DNA from: Methylocystis sp.
GTDB lineage: Bacteria > Pseudomonadota > Alphaproteobacteria > Rhizobiales > Beijerinckiaceae
Assembly (NCBI GenBank): GCA_022843405.1
Contig: JALHNQ010000006.1
Span: 1-64,000 of the forward strand
Direction: 5' to 3'
DNA length: 64,000 nucleotides
The position numbers and the translations under genes were made by a program. Shown one piece after another: positions 26,813 to 34,719 of the stretch. How positions within the stretch are numbered: the stretch's first letter is position 1; each line of letters begins with the position of its first letter. Under the pieces are notes generated by a model. The model worked only from the letters and a program-made list of their open reading frames with translations. It made no database searches and was not told the origin of the DNA.

Positions 26813-26905
26813 CGAACACCCATCTCGGCGCGCTCAACGAAGCGTGCCGCCTCCAACTAAGGAAAAATCCAATGCGAAACCTAAAGGGCGGCGGGAGGAA
26901 CCGGC

Positions 26906-27928
26906 ATGCGTCAGCAGGAACATGCACATAGCTTGGAAAAAGAAATGCCCGCGGGTGGCACCGCGGGCACTTCCAAAAGCGTAATAGGTGAGTCTGGCGA
27001 CCAATCGTTTACAAAAAATTCACCGGAACGGCAATCGGAAAATGGCCCGGTAGCGAAACTCGAATGGCTGAAGCAGGTCGCCAGCGACGGGAGTTTACCG
27101 CCCAACGCCACGCGCGTGGCGATCGCCATCGCGTCGCACGTCAACGGCAAGAGCGGAGTCGCCTGGCCATCAGCTGAGCGGATCGCGGAGATCCTGAGCC
27201 TCAATTCGCGGAGCGTTCGGCGGTGCATTGGAGCGCTCGTCGGCGGCGGGTATCTCGCCGTCGAAGTCGGCGGCGGAAGCGCTTCGAATAGATATTCGCT
27301 GCTGCACGATGGTGTCGCACCCATGACGCCAGCGTCAGGGGGTGAGGCCACCCCTGACGCTACTGTCAGTACCCCCGGACGCTACTGTCAGGGGGGCTCG
27401 GGCGCTAGCGTCAGGGGGGCTAGGGCGCTAGCGCCCTACGAACTCTTAGAGAATAACTCGGAGAGAGAACTCGGAGAAAGAACTCTATCTCTCGAGCGGG
27501 TTGCTGAGATAATTCCCATCGATCGGGGGGAAGAGAGATTCAACCGAACGAGAGGAGGAGGGAAGCAGCTCGCGATTCCGGTTGAGATCGTCGAGAGTTC
27601 TGCTGAACCGCGCGATTTTGCCGCCTTTTGGCACGTGTACCCCAAAAAGATCGGCAGGCTTGAAGCGGGCCCGGCCTTTTCTGAGGCGCTGAAGCACGCG
27701 GATGCGAGTGAAATCATCGCCGGCGCCAGGCGATATGCCGAGGCGCGCCAGGCAGCGGAGTCGGACCCCGTAGAGCGCGAGAGGTTCACGAAGAGCGCTG
27801 AGCGATGGCTCAAAGGTCGGCATTGGCGCGACGAATACGCCGCGCCGCGGCCCGCGGGCTTAGGACGTCATGCTGCCGAAGCGCTCGCCGATGCCTACGG
27901 CGACGAAGATTGGGGGGTGATCCGGTGA
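26906..27928 (+). CDS. Helix-turn-helix replication initiator-like protein, carrying internal iterons
   Basis: A 340-residue protein. The N-terminal part (about residues 50-130) holds a winged helix-turn-helix of the phage replication protein/DnaT-like type: SLPPNATRVAIAIASHVNGK, WPSAERIAEILSLNSRSVRR and IGALVGGGYLAVEVGGGSAS. A low-complexity Gly/Ala/Ser/Thr-rich linker follows, encoded by the iteron region. The C-terminal part (RDFAAFWHVYPKKIGRLEAG, then AGARRYAEARQAAESDP and TKSAERWLKGRHWRDE) is the typical end of phage O-like or DnaB-recruiting proteins. It probably starts replication of the excised element. Start: GGAGGAACCGGC before ATG. The last bases overlap the next gene (GTGA). Confidence 0.8.
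   Translation: MRQQEHAHSLEKEMPAGGTAGTSKSVIGESGDQSFTKNSPERQSENGPVAKLEWLKQVASDGSLPPNATRVAIAIASHVNGKSGVAWPSAERIAEILSLNSRSVRRCIGALVGGGYLAVEVGGGSASNRYSLLHDGVAPMTPASGGEATPDATVSTPGRYCQGGSGASVRGARALAPYELLENNSERELGERTLSLERVAEIIPIDRGEERFNRTRGGGKQLAIPVEIVESSAEPRDFAAFWHVYPKKIGRLEAGPAFSEALKHADASEIIAGARRYAEARQAAESDPVERERFTKSAERWLKGRHWRDEYAAPRPAGLGRHAAEALADAYGDEDWGVIR
27324..27440. repeat. Five palindromic iterons: candidate origin of replication
   Basis: Five units with the core GACGCTAnnGTCAGGGGG sit at 27324 (TGACGCCAGCGTCAGGGGG), 27355, 27377, 27400 and 27422. From core to core the spacing is 31, 22, 23 and 23 bases, close to two helical turns. Most units are themselves short palindromes. They lie inside the replication gene and are followed by a purine-rich stretch with repeated ACTCGGAGA units (27441-27490). 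The arrangement is like the origin inside lambda gene O. Confidence 0.75.
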
Positions 27929-28626
27929 ACGAGATCGCCTCCTTCAACAGAAGCCCATCCGCCAAGCCCGGGCATATGATCGCGCAAGCGATCAAGCTCG
28001 CCGGCTCTATGTGCGCGGCATTTAAAGCCGCTGATCGCGCGATCGAATACTGGAACGCTAAAGGCTGCGACTGTGACGTTTACGACTGTGATTCCTACGT
28101 TCGGCGACGTCGGGACATCGAAGCCATGGCGGTCGAGGAAGTCATCGAGTCCGCGAAGGTGCTCAAAGCCGCGGCTTCTGATCCCTTCGACGGTCGACAG
28201 ACAACCGCGATGCTCGGGCTTCTGGTCGATTCCTACGTGTCGGCGCAGAAGGCGGACAGCGCGACATTGCGTTCTGCCGTCGTTGCGTTGCTCGAGGCGG
28301 GGGACGATGGCGCAGAAGGGCTCGGGCCGAGAGTGATCGCGTTAGGCGTGAAGGCGCTACTGGAGCGCGAAAACGACTTCGCGCCGGGGCCCGGCAATAT
28401 CGTGGCCGCATTCAGTTGCGCCCGAAGCCAGGTCCGATCTCGGCTGCGCGCGCTTGACCAGATGCTGACCCAACGCGAGGCATTCCTCTCCAGGGAGCGG
28501 CCGGAACGTTATCTGTCGGCATGGCGCCGCGCAAGCCACGATCACAAAGAACTCGTCTACGCGCCAGGAATCGCCATGGACATGGCGTCGACCGCGACGC
28601 GCACTCTCGCGGAAGAGCTTATTTGA
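27925..28626 (+). CDS. Hypothetical element protein downstream of the replication gene
   Basis: A 233-residue protein starting with GTG that overlaps the replication gene stop. It is mainly helical. Notable segments are CDCDVYDCDSYVRRRRDIEA, which has closely spaced Cys and Asp residues, and LVDSYVSAQKADSATLRSAV. No family is recognised. The coupling to the replication gene suggests a replication or regulation role, which is inference. Confidence 0.6.
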   Translation: MNEIASFNRSPSAKPGHMIAQAIKLAGSMCAAFKAADRAIEYWNAKGCDCDVYDCDSYVRRRRDIEAMAVEEVIESAKVLKAAASDPFDGRQTTAMLGLLVDSYVSAQKADSATLRSAVVALLEAGDDGAEGLGPRVIALGVKALLERENDFAPGPGNIVAAFSCARSQVRSRLRALDQMLTQREAFLSRERPERYLSAWRRASHDHKELVYAPGIAMDMASTATRTLAEELI

Positions 28627-29086
28627 GGGAGCCGGGCGCGAGAAATCGCTGCGCCGAGCCCGCAAAGAAGGCGCATCGGGCGCAGAGCGGATTGTCAGTA
28701 GAGGGAAGCGCCGCCGCTCAGCAGCGGATCACACTCTTCGCGCACTTCGCCGTCCACACGGGATGATCAATCGCGAGACATCAGCGCAGTCCGAGTCAGC
28801 ACCGAAGCGCAGCACAATCACCATCGCATCACATCGGATGATCCGGTGCGAAATGCCTCGCGAAAATGATCGAAAATGTCCATGCGCCTTTCGCGCGCGC
28901 ACGACGACGTTTTCGGCCCGGCCCGCGACTTGGCATCGCGACTCTCTGACTTGCGCTCGCCGTCGTTGGATCGTGCATCTGACAATCAATCAGGTGATCT
29001 GTCTGAGAATGTCGTTATTTGTCAGCATTGTAGAAGATTGGCGAGAGCGTTACGATTCAAGGGGTATCGATTGGGTATCAAATCGC
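28627..29086. other. Gene-free region between replication and packaging modules
   Basis: A 460-base stretch. Frames exist in it but their composition (Arg/Ser-rich) is poor and none has a good start. It holds GACAATCAATC at 28981, a short relative of the motif at 24611 and 26582, and the site GGGGTATCGATTGGGTATCA at 29060-29079, which has an inverted near-copy near attR. It should carry the promoter for the packaging genes. Confidence 0.45.
29060..29079. promoter_or_regulatory. GGGGTATC double site, inverted partner near attR
   Basis: GGGGTATCGATTGGGTATCA contains two GGGTATC units 11 bases apart. The same unit pair, inverted and with one extra base, lies at 39088-39109 only 52 bases inside attR, and one unit occurs at 24653-24661 between attL and the integrase. 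Such repeated units could be arm-type integrase sites. Confidence 0.45.
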
Positions 29087-29515
29087 ATGGAATCGAGTTC
29101 CGAGATGCAATCCCGCCCCGTCGCCGTCGCGACGCCGCGCGCGAACCGGCTCCGCGCCGTCACGGTGTCCCGCCAGAACCGCAGCGCCGCGTCTAACCGC
29201 TCCACCATCCTCGCCGGCGTGGACGGCCGCAGCCTTGAGGCTCGCCGGTTCAGAGACCTGTGCGTCTCCTACGCCGATCCGCTCGGCGGCTTCGAGTCGC
29301 TCTCTGAGCATGACGCCGCGATCATTCGCCAGGCGGCCGGCATCACCATGCAAACGGAGTTTATGCAGGCCGCCATCGTCCGCAGTGACCCCGTCGACGC
29401 CGAGCAAGTCGTCAGGCTCACCAACGTCCTGACCCGGCTGTTGGCATCGATCAAGAAAAAGCATCCGCCCAAGCGCGTGCTGACCCTCGCTGAACGTCTT
29501 TCCGGTGGCGAATGA
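29087..29515 (+). CDS. Probable small terminase subunit or packaging partner
   Basis: A 142-residue protein placed directly before the large terminase with a four-base overlap (ATGA). The first part is basic (RPVAVATPRANRLRAVTVSR), and the second is helical (RFRDLCVSYADPLGGFESLS, AEQVVRLTNVLTRLLASIKK). Position, size and composition suit a small terminase subunit, but no signature is decisive. A start at 29105 is also possible. The large upstream frame is not used, because the sequence there has no coding character. Confidence 0.55.
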   Translation: MESSSEMQSRPVAVATPRANRLRAVTVSRQNRSAASNRSTILAGVDGRSLEARRFRDLCVSYADPLGGFESLSEHDAAIIRQAAGITMQTEFMQAAIVRSDPVDAEQVVRLTNVLTRLLASIKKKHPPKRVLTLAERLSGGE

Positions 29516-30921
29516 TCCCAGCCGGCGCGATCAATCCGCTGGTCTTCTTCAGCAAGCTGAAATGGCTGGACGGGCGGCCGTTGCTCGAGACGATCGAGCC
29601 ATATCGCCGCGCGATCTTCGACTCGGTTCTCTGGACGTTCGACGATGACGGCGTGCCGGTGATCAATTTCGCGCTGGTCGGCAGAGCGAAGAAAAACTGG
29701 AAAACTGCCGACCTTATCCTCGCCGCGCTCTATCGGCATTTGGTTTGGCCCTCATCGGCTGGGAATGACGGCTTCATCCTCGCCAATGATCTGCAGCAAG
29801 CCGGCGACGATCTTTCGCTGGCGAAGAAGCTGATCGCCGCCAATCCGATCCTGGCGGCTGAGGTCACGATCGCGACGAATGAGATCATCCGCAACGACGG
29901 CCGCGGCACTCTGCGCATCTTGCCGGCGCGCGATGCCGCTGGCGCGCACGGCAAGACTTACAACTTCATTGGGTTTGACGAAATTCACGGCTATCGCAAT
30001 TACGACCTCCTCGAGGCGCTGGCGCCGGACCCGACGCGCCGTGATGCCCTGACTTGGATTACTTCCTACGCGTCGATTCGCAACGTGCCTGGGATCCCGC
30101 TCCACGACTATATCGAGGCTGGAAAGCGCGGTGACGACCCGCGCATGTATTTCAGTTGGTACAGCGGTTCCTTCACGACCGATGCGACCGTGCCCGAGGA
30201 TGCGACGCCCGAGCAGCGCGCGAATCCTTCGATGGCGTCATGGGGGAATGCCGATTATCTCGCCCAGCAAAAGCGCCGGCTTCCGACGTCGAAGTTCCGC
30301 CGGTTGCATCTCAATGAACCTGGCGCGCCGCAAGGCGCAGCCTTTGACGCCGACGCGGTGATCTCGGCGATCGTGGACGGTCGGAAGCGTCTGCCCTACG
30401 AGGCAGGCCGCACCTATCATGCTTTCGTCGACATGTCGGGTGGTTCCAGCGACGAGGCCGTGCTCGGCATCGCCTATTACGACGCGGCGACGAAGCGGTC
30501 GGTGCTCGCATCGTTGATGTCGCAGACCGGCCGGCCCCCATTCAATCCCCGAGATGCGGTGCGTAAGTTCGTCGCCGAGATCAAGCCCTATGGCCTCGCG
30601 AAAGTCGTTGGCGACGCCTATGCCGGCCTGACATTCAGGTCCGACTTCGAATCGGCGGGAATTCATTACGAGGTTTCGCGCCGATCGAAGGCCGACATTT
30701 ACGACGAATTCGAGCCGAAGCTGAACGCCGGTGAAGTGGAGCTGCTCGACCTGCCCAAGCTGCAGGAACAGCTCTTGACGCTCGTTGTCGGCCGTTCCGG
30801 CAAGATTGATCACATTGCCGGCGATCGCGACGACCACGCGAACGCCGCCTGCGGCGCGCTGGTTTTGGCGAGCGAATCCGCGACGCCGACGGCTCGCATC
30901 TTGACGTTTTCCTGGACATAG
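29512..30921 (+). CDS. Phage terminase large subunit
   Basis: A 469-residue packaging motor. The ATPase domain has a divergent Walker A (VGRAKKNWKTADL) and Walker B YNFIGFDEIHGY; the coupling segment ITSYASIRNVPG follows. The nuclease domain has FVDMSGGSSDEAVLGIAYYD, VVGDAYAGLTFR and the late DRDDHANAACGALV, giving the three acidic sites of the RNase H-like fold. The length is normal. The Walker A is unusual (K-T with no GKS), as is seen in some phage terminases. The presence of this gene ties the element to tailed phages. Confidence 0.88.
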   Translation: MIPAGAINPLVFFSKLKWLDGRPLLETIEPYRRAIFDSVLWTFDDDGVPVINFALVGRAKKNWKTADLILAALYRHLVWPSSAGNDGFILANDLQQAGDDLSLAKKLIAANPILAAEVTIATNEIIRNDGRGTLRILPARDAAGAHGKTYNFIGFDEIHGYRNYDLLEALAPDPTRRDALTWITSYASIRNVPGIPLHDYIEAGKRGDDPRMYFSWYSGSFTTDATVPEDATPEQRANPSMASWGNADYLAQQKRRLPTSKFRRLHLNEPGAPQGAAFDADAVISAIVDGRKRLPYEAGRTYHAFVDMSGGSSDEAVLGIAYYDAATKRSVLASLMSQTGRPPFNPRDAVRKFVAEIKPYGLAKVVGDAYAGLTFRSDFESAGIHYEVSRRSKADIYDEFEPKLNAGEVELLDLPKLQEQLLTLVVGRSGKIDHIAGDRDDHANAACGALVLASESATPTARILTFSWT

Positions 30922-30930
30922 GAGGCTGAA

Positions 30931-31530
30931 ATGAACCACTGGCACAACCTCGTAAATCGCGTTCCCGAGCACATGACGGGCCTGCGCGACGACATCGCAA
31001 CGGCCTTCAAGATCGTCGAAAACTTCGACACCAAGGCGAGGGCGATTCACGCCGATCCGACGCTGTCGAGCACCGGGCGCCGCGAGCGCCTGCAGCAAGA
31101 GGCCGCGAAGGGGCCGCGCGATCATCTCGCGCAACTCAAGCAGAAAAACCGCGCGGCTGTTGCGTCGATCGCGGCGCGTAGGAAGGCGCTGCAGCCGGTC
31201 GTCAAGGATCACTCGGATCCTGTCGCCGAGATGCGACGAGCTGAGCTCCGGACCTTATTGCGGGGCATGTCGCCGGCCGAGCGCAACCAGCTCGTGTTCT
31301 CTGGCGATCGGGATATCATCGAAGCCATCATCGATGCGCCGGCGGCGCTGTCTGGCATCGATGCCGAAATGCGAGCCAAGGCGGTCGAGCATTTCATGGG
31401 AGCGACCAACGGTCCGGCGCTGCGCGATCTCGAGGCCGAGGAAGACGCCCTCGAAGCCACCGGCGCAGCGCTCGAAGTGGCCGGACGGGCGCTCGAGAAG
31501 CTCGCCGAGACCGAACGGGAGGCCGCATGA
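30931..31530 (+). CDS. Phage packaging-module protein of unknown function
   Basis: A 199-residue, highly charged helical protein between the large terminase and the portal. It has long coiled-coil character (RRERLQQEAAKGPRDHLAQL, KQKNRAAVASIAARRKALQP) and a C-terminal Ala/Glu-rich helix ending in LEKLAETEREAA. Proteins in this place in other phages are often scaffold-like or of unknown role. AGGAGG lies upstream and it overlaps the portal gene by four bases. Confidence 0.7.
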   Translation: MNHWHNLVNRVPEHMTGLRDDIATAFKIVENFDTKARAIHADPTLSSTGRRERLQQEAAKGPRDHLAQLKQKNRAAVASIAARRKALQPVVKDHSDPVAEMRRAELRTLLRGMSPAERNQLVFSGDRDIIEAIIDAPAALSGIDAEMRAKAVEHFMGATNGPALRDLEAEEDALEATGAALEVAGRALEKLAETEREAA

Positions 31531-32900
31531 TGCTGACCGCCAACGTCTCGACGCCGTCCGCCGAGGCCTCCGCCTTGGCGCCGATGCTCGAAATCATCGA
31601 CGATGTCAGAGCCGGCTTGCCGAGGATGCGCCAGCGGTCGAGCATCTATCTGCCACGCTATCAGAACGAATCTGCGGATGACTACAAGCGCCGCGTCAAT
31701 CTCGCGCCGTGGCGGAGCGAATTCGTCGACGCGCTGCGGACCCTGACTGCGAAGCCGTTTTCGAAGCCGGTCACGCTGGGCCCCGATGCGCCGGAACCGA
31801 TCATCCGGTTCACCGACGACGTCGACGGGCGCGGGAATTGCCTCCACGTCTTCGCTCGGAGATTCTTCGAGTCGGCCATCGCCGACGGCTGCGCGCTGTT
31901 GCTTGTCGACTATCCCAAGGCGGAAGGCATCCGCACAGTCGCGGACGAAAAGGCCGCCGGCTTGAAGCCCTTTTGGGCGCTATACCCGGCGAGTTCGATC
32001 ATTTCGCTTCGCACGGCGCGGATCGGCGGTCGCATCGAGATCATCGACGCCAGGCTGTGCGAGGTCGTCAATGAGCCCGACGGCGAGTGGGGCGAAAAAT
32101 CGATCACGCAAATCCGGCGCCTCACACCCGGCGCCTGGCAAGTTTGGCGCGAGTCCAAGCCCGGCGAGTGGCAAATCATCGACGCCGGCGAAACCTCCAA
32201 CGCGGCGCCGCAGGTGGGCGTGAACGCCGTGCTGCTACGCACCGGCGAGCCGCTCGGAGATTGGTCGTGTAGGCCGCCGCTGCTCGATTTGAGCTATGTG
32301 CAAGTCGAATTGTGGAAGTCACTGAGCAACCTCGCCGAAGTGCTCGAATATAGCGCGTCGCCGATGCTCGTCGCTCGAAACGTGCAACTCGACTCCTCCA
32401 CTGAAATTAAAATCGGCCCGCGTTTTTGCCTTCAGTGCGGCGAAGGCGGGGATTGGAAGTACGTCCAACCGGAAGCCGACAACATTCGCGAGATTCGCGA
32501 GCACGCCAAGGACGTCATCGCCGACATGCAAAGGCTGTCGATGCAGCCGGCGTTGGTCAGACCCGGCGCCACAGCGACCGAAGTCGGCTTGCAGGCGGCC
32601 AAGGCGCACAGCGCGCTCGAAGCGTGGGCGCTGGGCCTGCGAGACGCTTTGCAGACCGCGCTGCAGAGGACGATTCCCTTCATGTTGCATGACGATCGAC
32701 GCGCCGTCGGCGCCTGGACGCCCGTAGTCGACGTTCATCACGACTTCGGCTCAGAAATCGGCCGCAACGAGGAAGCGCGCATCATCGTCGATAGCGCGAA
32801 GATCGGACTCGTTTCGAAGCAGATCGCGAGGGCGGAGCTTATTCGCCGCGGCCTGTTAGCAACATCGGCGGCGGAGGAAACTGCCGCCGGGGCCGCGTGA
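31527..32900 (+). CDS. Phage portal protein (DUF4055)
   Basis: A 457-residue portal of the DUF4055 type, which forms the ring through which DNA enters the capsid. Typical features are YLPRYQNESADDYKRRVNLA and APWRSEFVDALRTLTAKPFS near the start, CALLLVDYPKAEG, the long core with PPLLDLSYVQVELWKSLSNL, SPMLVARN, and the C-terminal QPALVRPGATATEVGLQAAK. The length fits the family. The gene is intact and starts inside the previous gene's stop. The genes that usually follow it, for capsid and scaffold, are not found. Confidence 0.88.
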   Translation: MMLTANVSTPSAEASALAPMLEIIDDVRAGLPRMRQRSSIYLPRYQNESADDYKRRVNLAPWRSEFVDALRTLTAKPFSKPVTLGPDAPEPIIRFTDDVDGRGNCLHVFARRFFESAIADGCALLLVDYPKAEGIRTVADEKAAGLKPFWALYPASSIISLRTARIGGRIEIIDARLCEVVNEPDGEWGEKSITQIRRLTPGAWQVWRESKPGEWQIIDAGETSNAAPQVGVNAVLLRTGEPLGDWSCRPPLLDLSYVQVELWKSLSNLAEVLEYSASPMLVARNVQLDSSTEIKIGPRFCLQCGEGGDWKYVQPEADNIREIREHAKDVIADMQRLSMQPALVRPGATATEVGLQAAKAHSALEAWALGLRDALQTALQRTIPFMLHDDRRAVGAWTPVVDVHHDFGSEIGRNEEARIIVDSAKIGLVSKQIARAELIRRGLLATSAAEETAAGAA

Positions 32901-33001
32901 CGTCGCGGCCGGCGATGCGGAACCCGGGCGGGGTCCTCACCGGGGCTCTTGCGGAGCCGAAAAGCGCGCCCGGCCTGGAAAGACCACGGCGCGCGCGTCG
33001 T

Positions 33002-33034
33002 GGGCGACGGCTGTTCTCCTATCGGCCGTCGCCC
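33002..33034. promoter_or_regulatory. Strong hairpin between portal and next gene
   Basis: GGGCGACGGC and GCCGTCGCCC form a perfect 10-bp stem with a 13-base loop, ending six bases before a strong GGAGG. Without a T-tract it may be an RNA stability or processing site. It sits where capsid genes would be expected, so it may be a left-over from a deleted region. Confidence 0.5.
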
Positions 33035-33052
33035 ATATTGGAGGTGAGTGAA

Positions 33053-33322
33053 ATGGAACGCCCGCTTGAAATCGCCAAGCGTTATCTGTGCTCCTTCGAG
33101 CAATCGCAGATCATCGACGATCTCGCCCTCAAAATCGCCGGACTGACCGCGTCCGAAAAGCGAGCCAAGATCAAAGCGGCAGCCGAGGAGTTTGCCTCGG
33201 AGCTGCATCACAAAGGCGCTTCTCCGGAATTCATCGGCGCTGCTCGGGCGACGTTCGAAGTTTTGCTTTTCGAGAAAATCGCTGTGGCGGAAGCGGAGGG
33301 CGGATCATGCCAACACCAATGA
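33053..33322 (+). CDS. Hypothetical small phage protein
   Basis: An 89-residue helical protein (MERPLEIAKRYLCSFEQSQI, LKIAGLTASEKRAKIKAAAE, ATFEVLLFEKIAVAEAEGG). A strong GGAGG precedes the ATG. It overlaps the gp10-like gene by 16 bases, so translation is probably coupled. A head-tail adaptor role is possible from its place but no family is recognised. Confidence 0.6.
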   Translation: MERPLEIAKRYLCSFEQSQIIDDLALKIAGLTASEKRAKIKAAAEEFASELHHKGASPEFIGAARATFEVLLFEKIAVAEAEGGSCQHQ

Positions 33323-33858
33323 GTCTGAGCGACTTCGCAGCGCATCTCCTCGGCGCCGAGGCGGACATAAGAGCGGCCCAAGAGGCGGCGGTCGTGCGCG
33401 CCTGCAAAAAGGTTAGAACGAAAGCGCGCAACTTAATCGGCACGCCGCAGCCGGAATGGCCCGCACTCAAGGAAGCAACGATGGCCGATCGGGTGCGGCA
33501 AGGCTTCCCGGCCAATGAGCCGTTGTTGCGCACTGGCGAGCTGCGCAATTCAATACAATGGGCCGCTCCGGCGTGGGAAGACCAAACGACTTGCGTCGGC
33601 TACGTCTTTTCGAATTCCGAGGTCGCGCGATACATGGAAATGGGCACGGTGAACATTCCGCCGCGGCCGTTCATCGGACTTGCAGCAATGGGGCTTGAGC
33701 TGCAGATTCACGAAATGATGGGAAAGATGGTCTCGCATGCGATAATGCGCGGCGGCCGTGAAACCAGCGCTTGGCGGCGCGCATTCCACATCTTGCACCG
33801 CGCGGGGGAGCAGGCGCGCGACGAGATTTTCGAAATGGACGAGCACGACGAGAAATGA
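33307..33858 (+). CDS. HK97 gp10-like tail-completion/head-closure protein
   Basis: A 183-residue protein. The core LLRTGELRNSIQWAAPAWED, then VGYVFSNSEVARYMEMGTVN and IPPRPFIGLAAMG, is the HK97-gp10/virion-morphogenesis pattern: RTG.L..SI, a glycine-rich strand, the YMEMGT motif and the PPRPF loop. Proteins of this family join head and tail. The start was set at 33307 by the MPTPMSLSDF N-terminus, because the upstream frame overlaps the previous gene. The 3' end overlaps the next start (ATGA). Confidence 0.82.
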   Translation: MPTPMSLSDFAAHLLGAEADIRAAQEAAVVRACKKVRTKARNLIGTPQPEWPALKEATMADRVRQGFPANEPLLRTGELRNSIQWAAPAWEDQTTCVGYVFSNSEVARYMEMGTVNIPPRPFIGLAAMGLELQIHEMMGKMVSHAIMRGGRETSAWRRAFHILHRAGEQARDEIFEMDEHDEK

Positions 33859-34091
33859 CGACACGCCTCGCCATCACCATCATCATTGCTCTCGCCACGG
33901 CGCCGGCCTTCGCAGGCGATTGCCGATATGGCTCATTCGCAGGCCAGTCGGTTGAGTCATGCGAAAACGGATATGTTGAAACGCATGGCCGTCACGGCTC
34001 GCGCTCCTATGGGATTCGCAACGGAGGCTTCGAGCGCTATCCCCGCCAGGTCGTTCCCGCATGGGCGCTCGAGCGGCGCGAAGCGAAGTAG
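33855..34091 (+). CDS. Small secreted protein after gp10-like gene
   Basis: A 78-residue protein with a clean signal peptide (MTTRLAITIIIALATAPAFA) and a short mature part with two Cys (GDCRYGSFAGQSVESCENGY) and many His/Arg/Gly. It overlaps the previous stop (ATGA). Small secreted proteins in prophages often modify the host envelope, but nothing here defines its role. Confidence 0.6.
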   Translation: MTTRLAITIIIALATAPAFAGDCRYGSFAGQSVESCENGYVETHGRHGSRSYGIRNGGFERYPRQVVPAWALERREAK

Positions 34092-34119
34092 GCGCGTCAG
34101 AGCCTGCTCTGACGCGCCT
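34090..34119. terminator. Hairpin between convergent genes
   Basis: AGGCGCGTCAGAGC and GCTCTGACGCGCCT form a perfect 14-bp stem around a 2-base turn, overlapping the stop codon of the secreted protein. No T-tract follows on either strand. It lies between the plus-strand operon and the minus-strand small membrane protein gene. Confidence 0.55.
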
Positions 34120-34195
34120 CTAGCCGCCAAATGGAGGAGGCCCTCTGGCGGGAGCCGACCCCGAGCTGAGCCCAACGTCGGTGAACCATTGATTA

Positions 34196-34363
34196 TTAGA
34201 AGAAGAGGCCGAGGCAGCCACCGGCAAGACCGCCGACGACAGCGGCGGCGACCGTGTTGGCAACGCCGCCAAGAGCAAAACTCGCGAGCCCGCCGATAAT
34301 AACGGCGCCGATACCAGCGAACATGTAAACGTTCGGCGTGATTTCTAGTTCTTTACTGGCCAT
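34196..34363 (-). CDS. 55-residue glycine-zipper membrane protein (holin-like)
   Basis: A short minus-strand frame with GGGAGAGATGATC before the ATG. The product starts MASKELEITPNVYMF and then is almost wholly hydrophobic with GxxxG repeats (AGIGAVIIGGLASFALGG, then VANTVAAAVVGGLAGGCLGL and FF). It fits two membrane helices. Small GxxxG-rich proteins act as holins, toxins or bacteriocins; which applies here is not shown by the sequence. It is the only gene of the central element read leftward. Confidence 0.65.
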   Translation of the reverse strand: MASKELEITPNVYMFAGIGAVIIGGLASFALGGVANTVAAAVVGGLAGGCLGLFF

Positions 34364-34623
34364 GATCATCTCTCCCTTTTGCTTCGCGATTTGTGCATGA
34401 GCCTTTGTCTTCAGGCTCTTCTGTCCTCACAAGTGGCGACATGCGTCATTTCGACGCGGTCGGAGCTTAGCATAAGAGGGGTTGCTGTCTAGCGGCGAGC
34501 CGGGCTTTTCGGCTCCGGGCCACCCGCCGGTTTTCTCGAAGCAGATGCCTCCCGCCACCGTCTGGCTGCGTGCGGCGAGGTGCCTAGTTGACGTTCGATC
34601 CCCTTGCGCCCACAGACTCCCGC

Positions 34624-34719
34624 ATGATCCGCGCTCCGATCGCAAATGCCGTGATCGCATCCATCATCGTCGCAGTGATTTTGGGCGGCATGATGCTTTT
34701 GCTTCAGCTTGAGCAGTGA
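34624..34719 (+). CDS. Possible 31-residue membrane peptide
   Basis: A very short frame encodes MIRAPIANAVIASIIVAVIL followed by GGMMLLLQLEQ, one membrane helix. The ribosome site is weak. It ends exactly where the truncated ParB-like frame begins, so it may mark a junction rather than a working gene. Low confidence. Confidence 0.3.
   Translation: MIRAPIANAVIASIIVAVILGGMMLLLQLEQ

Noticed and set aside
28763..29086. A long upstream extension of the small terminase frame
   Set aside because: The extra 108 residues are Arg/Ser/Thr-rich with no domain pattern, and there is no ribosome site at the first ATG. It crosses the regulatory site at 29060.
28876..29196. Overlapping plus frame with a CQHC segment that looks like a zinc knuckle
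   Set aside because: It overlaps the probable small terminase and has a late Arg/Pro-rich part typical of a shadow frame. No HNH or zinc-finger pattern is complete.
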